Source: Alphaproteobacteria bacterium (GTDB lineage Bacteria > Pseudomonadota > Alphaproteobacteria > Sphingomonadales > Sphingomonadaceae). From it: a stretch of 32,182 nt of DNA. The notes under the pieces were generated by a model. That model saw only the letters and a program-made list of their open reading frames with translations. It did no database searches and was not told the DNA's origin. The stretch lies in NCBI GenBank assembly GCA_003241875.1, contig QBLU01000007.1, forward strand, positions 87,935 through 120,116, given 5' to 3'. The position numbers and the translations under genes are program-made. The stretch's first letter is position 1; every line of letters starts with the position of its first letter. Shown one piece after another: positions 24,562 through 32,182 of the stretch.

Positions 24562-25860
24562 ATGCGTACGGTAGGCCTTTTATTTCCACCTGCTGAAACA
24601 CCGGCTTCGCTGATTGTCGGCGGTATTTCGATCCTGGAACGCCAAGCGCGGCAATTGCGCCGTGCCGGGATCGATGTGCTTTTTGCTGTGGATGTTGTCC
24701 CTTTGACACAGTTGCCGGTCGGCGTGACGCCGGTGGCCGCGGCAGCGCTGTTCGAGCATGTCGAGCCCGGCGACCGGGTCACCGCACTGGCCGCGGGTCT
24801 GATCATCGACGAACGGGCCATCGCGGCCGTGCTGGCGGCGCCGTCGCCGGCCGTGCTGGTGTGCGCGGCCGATGTGGAAGGCGCGCAAGGCGTCGAGCGG
24901 CTCGATGCGCTGACCTTTGCCTGCGGCGTGCTGACGCTGTCAGGGACCGCCCTGCGCACGTTGGCGGCGCGGCTGGGCGAATGGGACCTGGCATCGGTGA
25001 TGACCCGGGCCGTCGCCGGCGACCCTGCGGCGACTCGCATCGCGTTTTCGGACCTGCCCATCTATGCGCCCAATCGCCGACGCGAGATCGCACTGGTATG
25101 GGCGCGTCCGGACACGCCGGAGGCGGCCCGTTCGGTCGGCGAGACGTTGATCGCTGCCTCGCAAAAGGGCTGCCTCGACTGGCCGGCGCGCTTCCTCCAC
25201 CCGCTGCCCGAAAACCTGCTGGTGCGGCTGCTGGCACCGACTCGGGTCACGCCGAACATGGTAACGGTTTTCACCGGCGTCGTCGGGGTTGCGGCCGGCG
25301 TGGCGTTCGCCACCGGCTGGCTGTGGACCGGCCTCATCCTGGCGCTTGTAACCGGGCCGCTCGACGGGGTCGATGGCAAGCTGGCACGGACGCGGGTCGA
25401 ATTTTCGAAATGGGGTGACCTCGAGCACCTTATCGACAAGTTGTTGGAATATGGCTGGTATCTTGCGGTGGCCTGGCACTTCGCGCAGACGCGTGCGTCG
25501 ATGCTGGCGTTCGCCATTGCCGCCTTGATCATCCTGCCGGCCATCGTCGAAGCGGTGCAGGGCGAATTCTTCCGGCGCATCACCGGCATCCAGCTCGATG
25601 ACGCCGGTACAGTCGAACGGCGCCTTCGGTTGTTCGCCGGCCGTCGCAACACCTTTTTGTGGACCTGGGTGCCATTTGCCGCATTCGGCCTCTGGTTTGA
25701 AGGTTTTGTGAGTATTGCAGTTTATAGCGTTGCCACGACTGGCATCGCACAATGGCGTTTTTACAAGAGGTTATCCCAGTACGGTCGCCAGCACGGCGAT
25801 CGGATCGCCGCAAACTACCAGGCGACCTCCTACACCTTCTTGCCCCGGACGGGCGCGTAG
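24562..25860 (+). CDS. CDP-alcohol phosphatidyltransferase with nucleotidyltransferase-like N-terminal domain
   Basis: 432 residues. The first 190 residues (GGISILERQARQLRRAGID, VLVCAADV) resemble a Rossmann-type nucleotidyltransferase without the GxGTR signature. The C-terminal half is a multi-pass CDP-alcohol transferase: D268-G-V-D271-G272-K-L-A275-R276, eight residues, G285. The usual Asp pair then falls on H289 and K293, while E288 and D292 lie one residue early. This two-domain plan resembles IPCT-DIPPS, the bifunctional di-myo-inositol-phosphate enzyme of archaea. The ATG at 24562 has a GGGG upstream. It leads the operon with inositol-3-phosphate synthase, 70 bp downstream. Product not known. 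Confidence 0.8.
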   Translation: MRTVGLLFPPAETPASLIVGGISILERQARQLRRAGIDVLFAVDVVPLTQLPVGVTPVAAAALFEHVEPGDRVTALAAGLIIDERAIAAVLAAPSPAVLVCAADVEGAQGVERLDALTFACGVLTLSGTALRTLAARLGEWDLASVMTRAVAGDPAATRIAFSDLPIYAPNRRREIALVWARPDTPEAARSVGETLIAASQKGCLDWPARFLHPLPENLLVRLLAPTRVTPNMVTVFTGVVGVAAGVAFATGWLWTGLILALVTGPLDGVDGKLARTRVEFSKWGDLEHLIDKLLEYGWYLAVAWHFAQTRASMLAFAIAALIILPAIVEAVQGEFFRRITGIQLDDAGTVERRLRLFAGRRNTFLWTWVPFAAFGLWFEGFVSIAVYSVATTGIAQWRFYKRLSQYGRQHGDRIAANYQATSYTFLPRTGA

Positions 25861-25930
25861 TCTAACTGCAACAAACAAAGCTGGGGTCCGCGGCTGATGA
25901 ATCGTGCCGCCCGAAAAGGAACTTTCAACC

Positions 25931-27031
25931 ATGTCGTCCATTCCCGTCGCCATCGTCGGCGTTGGCAATTGTGCATCTTCGCTCGTTCAGGGCCTGTCGT
26001 ATTACTCGAATGGCGGCTCCAACGACGAACAGGGCCTGATGCATTGGGACTTGGCCGGCTATCGGCCCAAGGACATTGAAATCGTTGCAGCCTGGGACGT
26101 CGACGCGCGCAAGGTCGGCAAGGACGTCGGCGAAGCTATCTTTGCCAAGCCCAACTGCACCGCAGTGTTCTGTGACCATGTCGGCAAGACCGGCGCGATC
26201 GTGTCGATGGGCCGCGTCCTCGATGGCGCTTCAGATCATATGAACGCCTATCACGAAGATCGGCGCTTCGTCGTGGCCGACCTGCCGCAGGCCACCAAGG
26301 CGTCGGTCGTCGAGGAACTGAAGCGCTCGGGCGCCCAGGTGATGACCAACTACCTGCCCGTCGGCAGCCAGGAAGCCACCGAATTCTATGCCGATGCCGC
26401 GATCACCGCGGGCGTCGCCTTCGTCAACAACATCCCGGTCTTCATTGCGTCGAATCCGGAGTGGGCCGAGCGTTTCCGCGCGGCCGGCGTCCCCATTCTG
26501 GGTGACGACATCAAGGCGCAGCTGGGCGCCACCATCGTCCACCGCACGCTGACCGACCTGTTCGCCAAGCGCGGCGTGACGCTCGATCGCACCTATCAGC
26601 TCAACACCGGTGGCAACACCGACTTCCTCAACATGACGAACAAGGATCGGCTGGCTTCAAAGAAGAAGTCGAAGACCGAGGCTGTCCAGTCGGTGGCGCA
26701 CATCCGCCTCGACGACGACAACATCCATGTCGGCCCGTCCGATTATGTGGCCTGGCAGAACGACAACAAGGTCTGCTTCCTGCGCATGGAAGGCCGCATG
26801 TTCGGCGGCGTGCCGCTCAACCTCGAGCTGCGCCTGTCGGTCGAGGACAGCCCGAACAGTGCCGGTGTCGCCATCGACATGATCCGTTGCGCAAAGGTCG
26901 CCCTCGATCGCAAGATCGGCGGCCCGATCCTCACGCCGTCGTCATACTTCTGCAAGCATCCGCCGGTCCAGGTGACCGACGACGAGGCCTATGCCGCGCT
27001 GGAAGAATTCATCGCTGGCACCGTCAACTAA
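25931..27031 (+). CDS. ino1: Inositol-3-phosphate synthase
   Basis: 366 residues, the short bacterial/archaeal form (eukaryotic enzymes exceed 500). It converts glucose 6-phosphate to inositol phosphate by an NAD-dependent oxidation-aldol-reduction. The NAD motif G10-V-G-N-C-A-S is at the N-terminus; further signatures are LPVGSQEATEFYADAA, GDDIKAQLGATI, and LNTGGNTDFLNM with a following KKKSKTEAV, which carries catalytic lysines of the family. The ATG at 25931 (MSSIPVAIVG) has AAAAGGA about 11 bases upstream; a GTG at 25904 is less likely. It lies inside the inositol locus, between an activating enzyme and a CDP-alcohol transferase. Confidence 0.93.
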   Translation: MSSIPVAIVGVGNCASSLVQGLSYYSNGGSNDEQGLMHWDLAGYRPKDIEIVAAWDVDARKVGKDVGEAIFAKPNCTAVFCDHVGKTGAIVSMGRVLDGASDHMNAYHEDRRFVVADLPQATKASVVEELKRSGAQVMTNYLPVGSQEATEFYADAAITAGVAFVNNIPVFIASNPEWAERFRAAGVPILGDDIKAQLGATIVHRTLTDLFAKRGVTLDRTYQLNTGGNTDFLNMTNKDRLASKKKSKTEAVQSVAHIRLDDDNIHVGPSDYVAWQNDNKVCFLRMEGRMFGGVPLNLELRLSVEDSPNSAGVAIDMIRCAKVALDRKIGGPILTPSSYFCKHPPVQVTDDEAYAALEEFIAGTVN

Positions 27032-27040
27032 TCGGCTCTG

Positions 27041-27070
27041 CGGGGCCGGGAGCGCGCGCTTCCGGCCCCG
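27041..27070 (+). terminator. Strong hairpin between ino1 and the nucleotidyltransferase gene
   Basis: CGGGGCCGG (27041-27049) pairs with CCGGCCCCG (27062-27070), and the inner bases GAGCG/CGCTT extend the stem to about 14 bp with one G-T pair. It is followed by TTCGCT rather than a T-run, and the next ATG lies only 6 bases later. It may attenuate the downstream gene rather than end transcription. Confidence 0.5.
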
Positions 27071-27076
27071 TTCGCT

Positions 27077-27754
27077 ATGCAGGCAATCATCCTCGCGGCC
27101 GGCATGGGCACGCGGCTGCGATCGGTCTCCCCGTCGAAGCCGTTGACGATGGTCGCCGGCCGGCCGCTGATCCACCGCATTCTCGACAATCTGGCGGCCG
27201 CCGGCATCACCCGGCCGCTGGTCATCACCGGCTATCGCGGCGACGAGGTCGCGGCGGCGGTTCATGCCTGGGGCGCCGAGACGCTTCACAACCCCGAATG
27301 GGCGCAACCCAACGGCGTGTCGGTGCTCGCTGCCGCACCGCGGCTCGAGTCCGAGGCGCTGCTGGTCATGGCCGATCATCTGGCCAGCCCCGGCGTCTAT
27401 GCAACGGTTGCGGCCTCCGGCAATCCGCATGCCGGGCTGGTGCTCGGCATCGATCGGCGTCTGGGGCATCCCTGGGCCGACGAGGCGGATGTTACCCGCG
27501 TCGCCACACGGCAGGGCCGCATCGTCGCCATCGGCAAGCAGATCTGCACCTATGACGCGCATGACTGCGGCGTTTTCCTGATCACGCCCGAACTCATGGC
27601 GGCACTGGCGCCGCTGCCGGCGCCCGGGCTGTCGGATGGTGTCAGGGCGCTGGCGGCCACGGGCCGGGCGCTGACGGTGGATATCTCTGCCCACGACTGG
27701 ATCGACATCGACGACCCGCGCGCGTTGGCGCTGGCGGAGGACTGGGTGGGGTAA
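27077..27754 (+). CDS. Nucleotidyltransferase, inositol-phosphate cytidylyltransferase-like
   Basis: 225 residues. The N-terminus has the nucleotide-binding signature A7-A8-G9-M-G-T-R13-L14 followed by K21-P22-L23. VMADHL carries the metal-binding Asp, and the C-terminus HDWIDIDDPRALALAEDW matches the metal/substrate-binding Asp cluster of sugar-nucleotide and IPCT enzymes. IPCT makes CDP-inositol from CTP and inositol 1-phosphate; given the neighbouring inositol-3-phosphate synthase this is the likeliest role, but nucleotide and sugar specificity cannot be read. No Shine-Dalgarno is seen; the ATG directly follows the hairpin at 27041-27070. Converges on the Wzi-like gene with 18 bp between stops. 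Confidence 0.82.
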   Translation: MQAIILAAGMGTRLRSVSPSKPLTMVAGRPLIHRILDNLAAAGITRPLVITGYRGDEVAAAVHAWGAETLHNPEWAQPNGVSVLAAAPRLESEALLVMADHLASPGVYATVAASGNPHAGLVLGIDRRLGHPWADEADVTRVATRQGRIVAIGKQICTYDAHDCGVFLITPELMAALAPLPAPGLSDGVRALAATGRALTVDISAHDWIDIDDPRALALAEDWVG

Positions 27755-27772
27755 CGGCCCGCCCGGCGGCGG

Positions 27773-29344
27773 CTAGAACCGCTGGCGGAACTGCACTTCC
27801 ACCGCCGCCTGGCGATCCCGGAACCCGGGCGTGTTCGGCGAATCGGTTTGCAGGCGTCCCTCGATCCGCACGTCGCCGAACGCCAGCGGCAGCTCGGCAC
27901 CGGCGGTCACGATCGCGAACTTTTCCGCATTGGCCGAAATCCGGTAGCTGACGAGGCCGCGGAGGGCGCCGGTCGGGTCGGTGGCCGGAAACGGCGGATT
28001 GCCGACATTGTTGAAGTTGAGATGCACCGATCGCACCGACCCATACCAGCGCCGATTGCGGGTGTCGGTCACGGCGGCGGAGAATGAAAGGTTGCGGCTG
28101 TCGCCATCGGTCCAATAGCCGATTGGCCGGCCGCGATAGGTAAAACCGTCGAAATACAGACTGTTGTTGTACATGGAGCCGGGATAGGTCGTCTCGCCGC
28201 CGGTCACCGATTCCAGCGGCGTGCCGTTGAACAACGATGCGGCCTGGGTGTCGGCATATTCGACTGTCGCCACCCAGCTGGCGCCCTTCTTGCCCCAGGG
28301 ACCCTGCAGCGTCATGCCGACCTGACGCGAATATTGCTCGAGGATGATGTTGTCGAAATCCTCGGCTTCGGCCTCGACATAGAACTTTGCCGATACCGGC
28401 CCGAACCGCTGGGTATAGCTGATGTCCCAGCCGGCGATCTGGTTGCCGGCCTGTTGCAGGAACGCGGTCGGATCTCCAGGGGTCGGGTTGTCGGCGTTGC
28501 CGAAGCCGATGAAGCTGCTGCTGATCTGCTTCAGTCCGCAGGGCCGTCCGTCGCCGCACAGCATTTGCGCGCGGTTCAGCCCGATCGACAGCCCGCGCGC
28601 CGGTTCGAAGCCGACGCGGGTGCCAAAAGTCAGGATGTTGGCATAGTCGCGGCGCGGGCCATTGAGGACGCCTCCGAAGATTTCGAACTGCACCGGCCCG
28701 AGCCAGCGCAGCACCGGGAAATCGATGCGTTCCGGCACCAGTCGCTTCAAGCCGACCTTGGGAATCGGCCGCGCGCTGTTCGACCAGAGCAGGGCGCCGT
28801 CGTGGCCGGGGCCGAACCATTGCTCGGTATAACCGCCATAGACGGCCCAGTTGCCGAAGCGCACCGCGATCTGTGAAGGCTCGAAATGCAGGTAGCTGTT
28901 GTCCTGGCCGCCGGCGCCGGCGCGATAGCCAACGCCGAGCGCGACACTGACCACGTCGCTGTTGAATTCGACCCGTCCCGAGGCATCGCCCTTGCCGCGC
29001 GCCAGGGTGCCGAAGTCGCGTGCGACCGAAACGTCGTTGGTCGCGCCGAGCCGGATGTCGACGGCCTTGCGCTGCGCCGCCAGGTCACCGAGCCGATCGA
29101 GCCGGTCCACCGCCGCCTTCAGCCACGGATCAAGCGTGCGTCCGTCGTGCGCCTTGTCGAGGCCGGTATCGATCTGTGCCCAGGGCAGCGGCCAGCTGTC
29201 GACCGGCCCATCGATCAGCCCGGCGGCCTTCAGCAGGTCGACGTCCTGGCGCAACTGCCGGTCGCCGACTTCGGCGAAAGGACCGGCCAGCGACGGCGTG
29301 GCAACCAACGCCGCGAGCAGCGATGCCAAGGCAAGAAAACGCAT
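27773..29344 (-). CDS. Capsule assembly Wzi-family outer-membrane beta-barrel protein
   Basis: 523 residues. A signal peptide (residues 1-20, ending PSLAG) is followed by a helical N-terminal segment (LRQDVDLLKAAGLIDGPVDSWPLPW) and then alternating aromatic and polar strands to a C-terminal RQRF, the aromatic end of outer-membrane barrels. The elements SYLHFEPSQIAVRFGNW, YTEQWFGPGHDGALLWSNSARPIP and RIDFPVLRWLGPVQFE are those of the Wzi family, whose E. coli member attaches capsular polysaccharide to the cell surface. No capsule genes are close by, so the ligand is unknown. It lies 31 bp after gltA on the same strand. Confidence 0.85.
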   Translation of the reverse strand: MRFLALASLLAALVATPSLAGPFAEVGDRQLRQDVDLLKAAGLIDGPVDSWPLPWAQIDTGLDKAHDGRTLDPWLKAAVDRLDRLGDLAAQRKAVDIRLGATNDVSVARDFGTLARGKGDASGRVEFNSDVVSVALGVGYRAGAGGQDNSYLHFEPSQIAVRFGNWAVYGGYTEQWFGPGHDGALLWSNSARPIPKVGLKRLVPERIDFPVLRWLGPVQFEIFGGVLNGPRRDYANILTFGTRVGFEPARGLSIGLNRAQMLCGDGRPCGLKQISSSFIGFGNADNPTPGDPTAFLQQAGNQIAGWDISYTQRFGPVSAKFYVEAEAEDFDNIILEQYSRQVGMTLQGPWGKKGASWVATVEYADTQAASLFNGTPLESVTGGETTYPGSMYNNSLYFDGFTYRGRPIGYWTDGDSRNLSFSAAVTDTRNRRWYGSVRSVHLNFNNVGNPPFPATDPTGALRGLVSYRISANAEKFAIVTAGAELPLAFGDVRIEGRLQTDSPNTPGFRDRQAAVEVQFRQRF

Positions 29345-29375
29345 ACACTACTGTCCTCGGTCGTCGCTGTCGGCT

Positions 29376-30662
29376 TCAGGCGCGCTTGTTCAGCGGCACA
29401 TAGTCGCGATGCGTTGGCCCGGTGTAGAGCTGGCGCGGACGGCCGATCTTCTGCTCCGGGTCCTCCATCATCTCGGTCCACTGGGCGATCCAGCCGACGG
29501 TGCGCGAGATGGCGAACAGCACGGTGAACATCGAGGTCGGGAAGCCGATCGCCGACATGACGACGCCCGAATAGAAATCGACGTTTGGATACAGCTTTTT
29601 ATCGATGAAATAAGGGTCGTTGAGGGCGATGTGCTCGAGTTCTCGGGCGACGTCGAAGATGGGATCATCGATGCCGAGCTTGTCGAGGATGGTCTTGGCG
29701 ACGCCGGCCATGACCTTGGCGCGCGGATCGTAGTTCTTGTAGACGCGGTGGCCAAAGCCCATCAGGCGGAACGGGTCGTCCTTGTTCTTGGCCCGGGCGA
29801 TGAATTCGGGAATCCGTTCCGGCCGACCGATCTCGCGCAGCATGTTCAGTGCCGCCTCGTTGGCGCCGCCATGCGCCGGGCCCCACAGGCAGGCGATACC
29901 GGCCGAGATGCAGGCGAACGGGTTGGCCCCCGACGATCCGGCCAGGCGGACGGTCGAGGTCGAGGCGTTCTGTTCATGGTCGGCCTGGAGGATCAGCAGC
30001 TTTTCCATGGCATCCTCGACGACGGGGTCGATGATGTAGGGCTCGGCCGGCACGCCGAAGGTCATGCGCAGGAAGTTGCCGGCGAACGACAGGCTGTTGT
30101 CGGGGTACAGGAACGGCTGGCCGATCGAATATTTGTACGCCATCGCCGCGAGCGTCGGCATCTTGGCAATCAGCCGGTGGCTGGCGATGATGCGCTGCTG
30201 CGGATCGTGGATGTCGGTGGAATCATGGTAGAAGGCCGCCATGGCGCCGACGATGCCGCACATGATCGCCATCGGGTGGGCGTCGCGGCGGAACCCGCGA
30301 TAGAATTGCGCCAGCTGCTCGTGAATCATTGTGTGGCGGGTGATGTTGCGGGTGAAATCGGCGTGCTCGGTTGGGTTGGGCAGGTTGCCGTTCAGCAGCA
30401 GATGCGCGACCTCGAGGAAGCTCGACTGTTCGGCGAGCTGGTCGATCGGATAGCCGCGATAGAGCAGGATGCCGGCATCGCCGTCGATATAGGTAATCTT
30501 TGATTCGCAGGCGGCCGTGCTGGTGAAGCCCGGATCATAGGTGAAGCGCCCGGTCTGGGCGTAAAGTTTGCGAATATCGACAACTTCGGGGCCGACGCTG
30601 CCGGCGAGGACCGGGTAGTTGCCGGTCTTGCCATCGACGGAGAAGGTTGCGGGTTCGGTCAT
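29376..30662 (-). CDS. gltA: Citrate synthase
   Basis: 428 residues, the type II hexameric bacterial form. It condenses oxaloacetate and acetyl-CoA in the TCA cycle. The catalytic triad falls at H264 ([10 protein letters not shown]), H305 ([10 protein letters not shown]) and D362 (PNVDFYSG), the same numbers as in E. coli GltA. The N-terminal beta domain of the NADH-sensitive type is present. Start ATG 30662 ([11 protein letters not shown]). It follows gltX by 12 bp and is probably translated from the same transcript; wzi follows 31 bp later. Confidence 0.97.
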   Translation of the reverse strand: MTEPATFSVDGKTGNYPVLAGSVGPEVVDIRKLYAQTGRFTYDPGFTSTAACESKITYIDGDAGILLYRGYPIDQLAEQSSFLEVAHLLLNGNLPNPTEHADFTRNITRHTMIHEQLAQFYRGFRRDAHPMAIMCGIVGAMAAFYHDSTDIHDPQQRIIASHRLIAKMPTLAAMAYKYSIGQPFLYPDNSLSFAGNFLRMTFGVPAEPYIIDPVVEDAMEKLLILQADHEQNASTSTVRLAGSSGANPFACISAGIACLWGPAHGGANEAALNMLREIGRPERIPEFIARAKNKDDPFRLMGFGHRVYKNYDPRAKVMAGVAKTILDKLGIDDPIFDVARELEHIALNDPYFIDKKLYPNVDFYSGVVMSAIGFPTSMFTVLFAISRTVGWIAQWTEMMEDPEQKIGRPRQLYTGPTHRDYVPLNKRA

Positions 30663-30674
30663 TCGGCTTGCCCT

Positions 30675-32093
30675 TTATGCTTCAATCAGTGCGAGGGCGT
30701 CGTCGATGCGCCCCAAGGTTTCGTCGCGGCCCAGCGTTTCCATCACTTCGAACAGGCCCGGCGACTGCGACGACCCGGTGACCGCGGCGCGCAGCGGCTG
30801 CGCGACTTGGCCGAGCTTCAGAGCCGATGTTTCCGCCAAGGCGCGTGCCTGTTCTTCCAGTTGAATTGCCGTCCAGTCGGGGATGGCGGCGAACAGCGCG
30901 CGTGCCGATGCCAGCATTCCCGGTGCCGCCGACGCTAGCAGCTTGCTCGCGCCATCGTCCATCGGAATTGGGCGACTGCGAAGATAGAACACCGAGCCTG
31001 TGGCCAGATCATTGATATTGTTGGCGCGCTTCTTCAGTTCGGGCATGCTGCGCTGCAAGATGGCGCGATCGGTATCGTTGAGGTCGCGGCCCAGCGCCTG
31101 CGCCACGCGGCTGTCGATCAAGGCAACCAGCCGGGCATCGTCGGCCGCGCGGATGTAGTGGCCGTTGATGTTTTCCAGCTTCTTCATGTCGAATCGGGCC
31201 GGGCCACGGCCGACGCCGGCAAGGTCGAACCATGCGATCGCCTGCGCTCGGCTGATGAATTCGTCGTCGCCATGGCCCCAGCCGAGGCGCAGCAGATAGT
31301 TCTCCACGGCCTCGGGGAGCATGCCGAGCTGGTCGCGATACTCGTTGACGCCGAGAGCGCCGTGCCGCTTCGACAGCTTGGCGCCATCGCTGCCGTGGAT
31401 CAGCGGGATATGGGCATACAGCGGCTCGGGCCACTGCATCGCGCGGATCAGCGCTAGCTGGCGAAAGGCGTTGTTGAGGTGGTCATCGCCGCGGATGACG
31501 TGCGTCACCCCCATGTCGTGATCGTCGACGACGACGGCGAGCATGTAGGTCGGCGTGCCGTCGGAGCGCAGCAGCACCATGTCGTCGAGCTCGGCATTGG
31601 CGACCGTCACTGACCCCTGGACGAGGTCGTCAATGGTCACGCTGCCTTCCTGCGGTGCCTTCAGCCGGATGACGTAGGGCAAGTCGTTCGGCCAGTCGCT
31701 GCGATCGCGCCAACGCCCATCATAGCGCAGCGGCTGCTTGGCGGCGCGCTGGGCGGCGCGCATTTCCTCCAACTCGGCTGCGGTGGCATAGCAGCGATAG
31801 GCGTGGCCGTTGGCGAGCAGTTGGTGGGCGACCTCGGCATGGCGGGCGGCGCGAGCAAACTGGTAAACGACGTCGCTGTCCCATTCGAAATCGAGCCAGC
31901 CGAGGCCATCGAGAATGGCGGCAATGGCCGGTTCGGTCGAGCGGGCGCGGTCGGTATCCTCGATACGCAGTCGGAATTCGCCGCCGTGGGCCCGCGCGAA
32001 CAGATAGTTGAACAGTGCCGTGCGGGCGCCGCCGATGTGGAGGTAGCCCGTCGGCGACGGGGCGAAACGGGTAACGACTTTGCTTGCGCCCAT
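30675..32093 (-). CDS. gltX: Glutamate-tRNA ligase
   Basis: 472 residues, the usual length. Class Ib aminoacyl-tRNA synthetase that charges tRNA-Glu and, in alphaproteobacteria with GatCAB, often tRNA-Gln as well (family knowledge). The ATP-binding HIGH-like motif is APSPTGYLHIGGAR near residue 15 and the KMSKS-like motif is AKLSKRHGALGV. The ATG at 32093 has GGA about 10 bases upstream; a TTG at 32108 would add five residues but has no Shine-Dalgarno. First gene of the gltX-gltA-wzi run. Confidence 0.96.
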   Translation of the reverse strand: MGASKVVTRFAPSPTGYLHIGGARTALFNYLFARAHGGEFRLRIEDTDRARSTEPAIAAILDGLGWLDFEWDSDVVYQFARAARHAEVAHQLLANGHAYRCYATAAELEEMRAAQRAAKQPLRYDGRWRDRSDWPNDLPYVIRLKAPQEGSVTIDDLVQGSVTVANAELDDMVLLRSDGTPTYMLAVVVDDHDMGVTHVIRGDDHLNNAFRQLALIRAMQWPEPLYAHIPLIHGSDGAKLSKRHGALGVNEYRDQLGMLPEAVENYLLRLGWGHGDDEFISRAQAIAWFDLAGVGRGPARFDMKKLENINGHYIRAADDARLVALIDSRVAQALGRDLNDTDRAILQRSMPELKKRANNINDLATGSVFYLRSRPIPMDDGASKLLASAAPGMLASARALFAAIPDWTAIQLEEQARALAETSALKLGQVAQPLRAAVTGSSQSPGLFEVMETLGRDETLGRIDDALALIEA

Positions 32094-32182
32094 CTGGTTA
32101 TTGTCCAATGGTAATGAAGGGTGTTCGGAGGTTGATCGGGGGCGGATTGCGGGGGCAATACGGCAATGGCGGGGCCATATGC

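Noticed and set aside
32094-32182. Possible gene starts on the plus strand at 32109 or 32166 and a short minus-strand frame ending at 32098
   Set aside because: Fewer than 26 codons are available and none resembles a known N- or C-terminus. A comEC-type gene is sometimes found divergent from gltX, but nothing here supports it.
1-32182. Mobile elements, CRISPR arrays, tRNA or rRNA genes
   Set aside because: No transposase or integrase frame, no regularly spaced repeats and no tRNA-like cloverleaf were seen; gaps between genes are mostly too short to hold them.

Overview
The window is high-GC DNA, densely packed with genes. It most likely comes from an alphaproteobacterium of the order Sphingomonadales. 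The grounds are two proteins with PEPxxWA-CTERM tails (a variant common in sphingomonads), the gene order nuo-birA-coaX-rnj-DUF1467 that is familiar in that order, the alphaproteobacterial GreA/GreB-like factor, and a gltX-gltA pair. No tRNA, rRNA, CRISPR array, insertion sequence or prophage gene was recognised. The naming is inference from gene content, not from a phylogenetic marker search.

Layout. 1-5534: housekeeping and accessory genes. These are a truncated GreA/GreB-like factor (-), a secreted serine hydrolase of the class C beta-lactamase fold, a VOC protein, a short squalene/phytoene-synthase-like protein resembling NDUFAF6, an EF-hand protein (all +), then a multi-pass membrane protein overlapping trmFO (-). 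5595-7535: a surface-protein island with two divergent PEPxxWA-CTERM genes, a metzincin-like metalloprotease and a choice-of-anchor C/DUF642-like protein. They are separated by about 400 bp of AT-rich DNA holding two identical 10-bp palindromes and a near-consensus sigma-54 promoter, and a strong terminator closes the right-hand gene. 7732-20831: one long operon, nuoGHIJKLMN-birA-coaX-rnj-DUF1467, with many 4-base start/stop overlaps. nuoA-F are absent from the upstream flank, so complex I appears to be encoded in at least two places.

20813-27754: the most interesting region. Leftward run a CDP-alcohol phosphatidyltransferase, a 713-residue two-TM coiled-coil protein and a TrpF-like protein that lacks substrate-binding residues. 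Rightward, from an 85-bp divergent promoter region, run a second and unusual CDP-alcohol phosphatidyltransferase with a nucleotidyltransferase-like N-terminus, inositol-3-phosphate synthase, and a sugar-phosphate nucleotidyltransferase of the inositol-phosphate cytidylyltransferase type. Together these supply inositol phosphate, a nucleotide-activating enzyme and two transferases, which suggests a pathway for an inositol-containing phospholipid or phosphodiester.

27773-32093: a leftward set gltX-gltA-wzi (glutamyl-tRNA synthetase, citrate synthase, Wzi-like outer-membrane barrel). The last 89 bases hold no gene that can be called.
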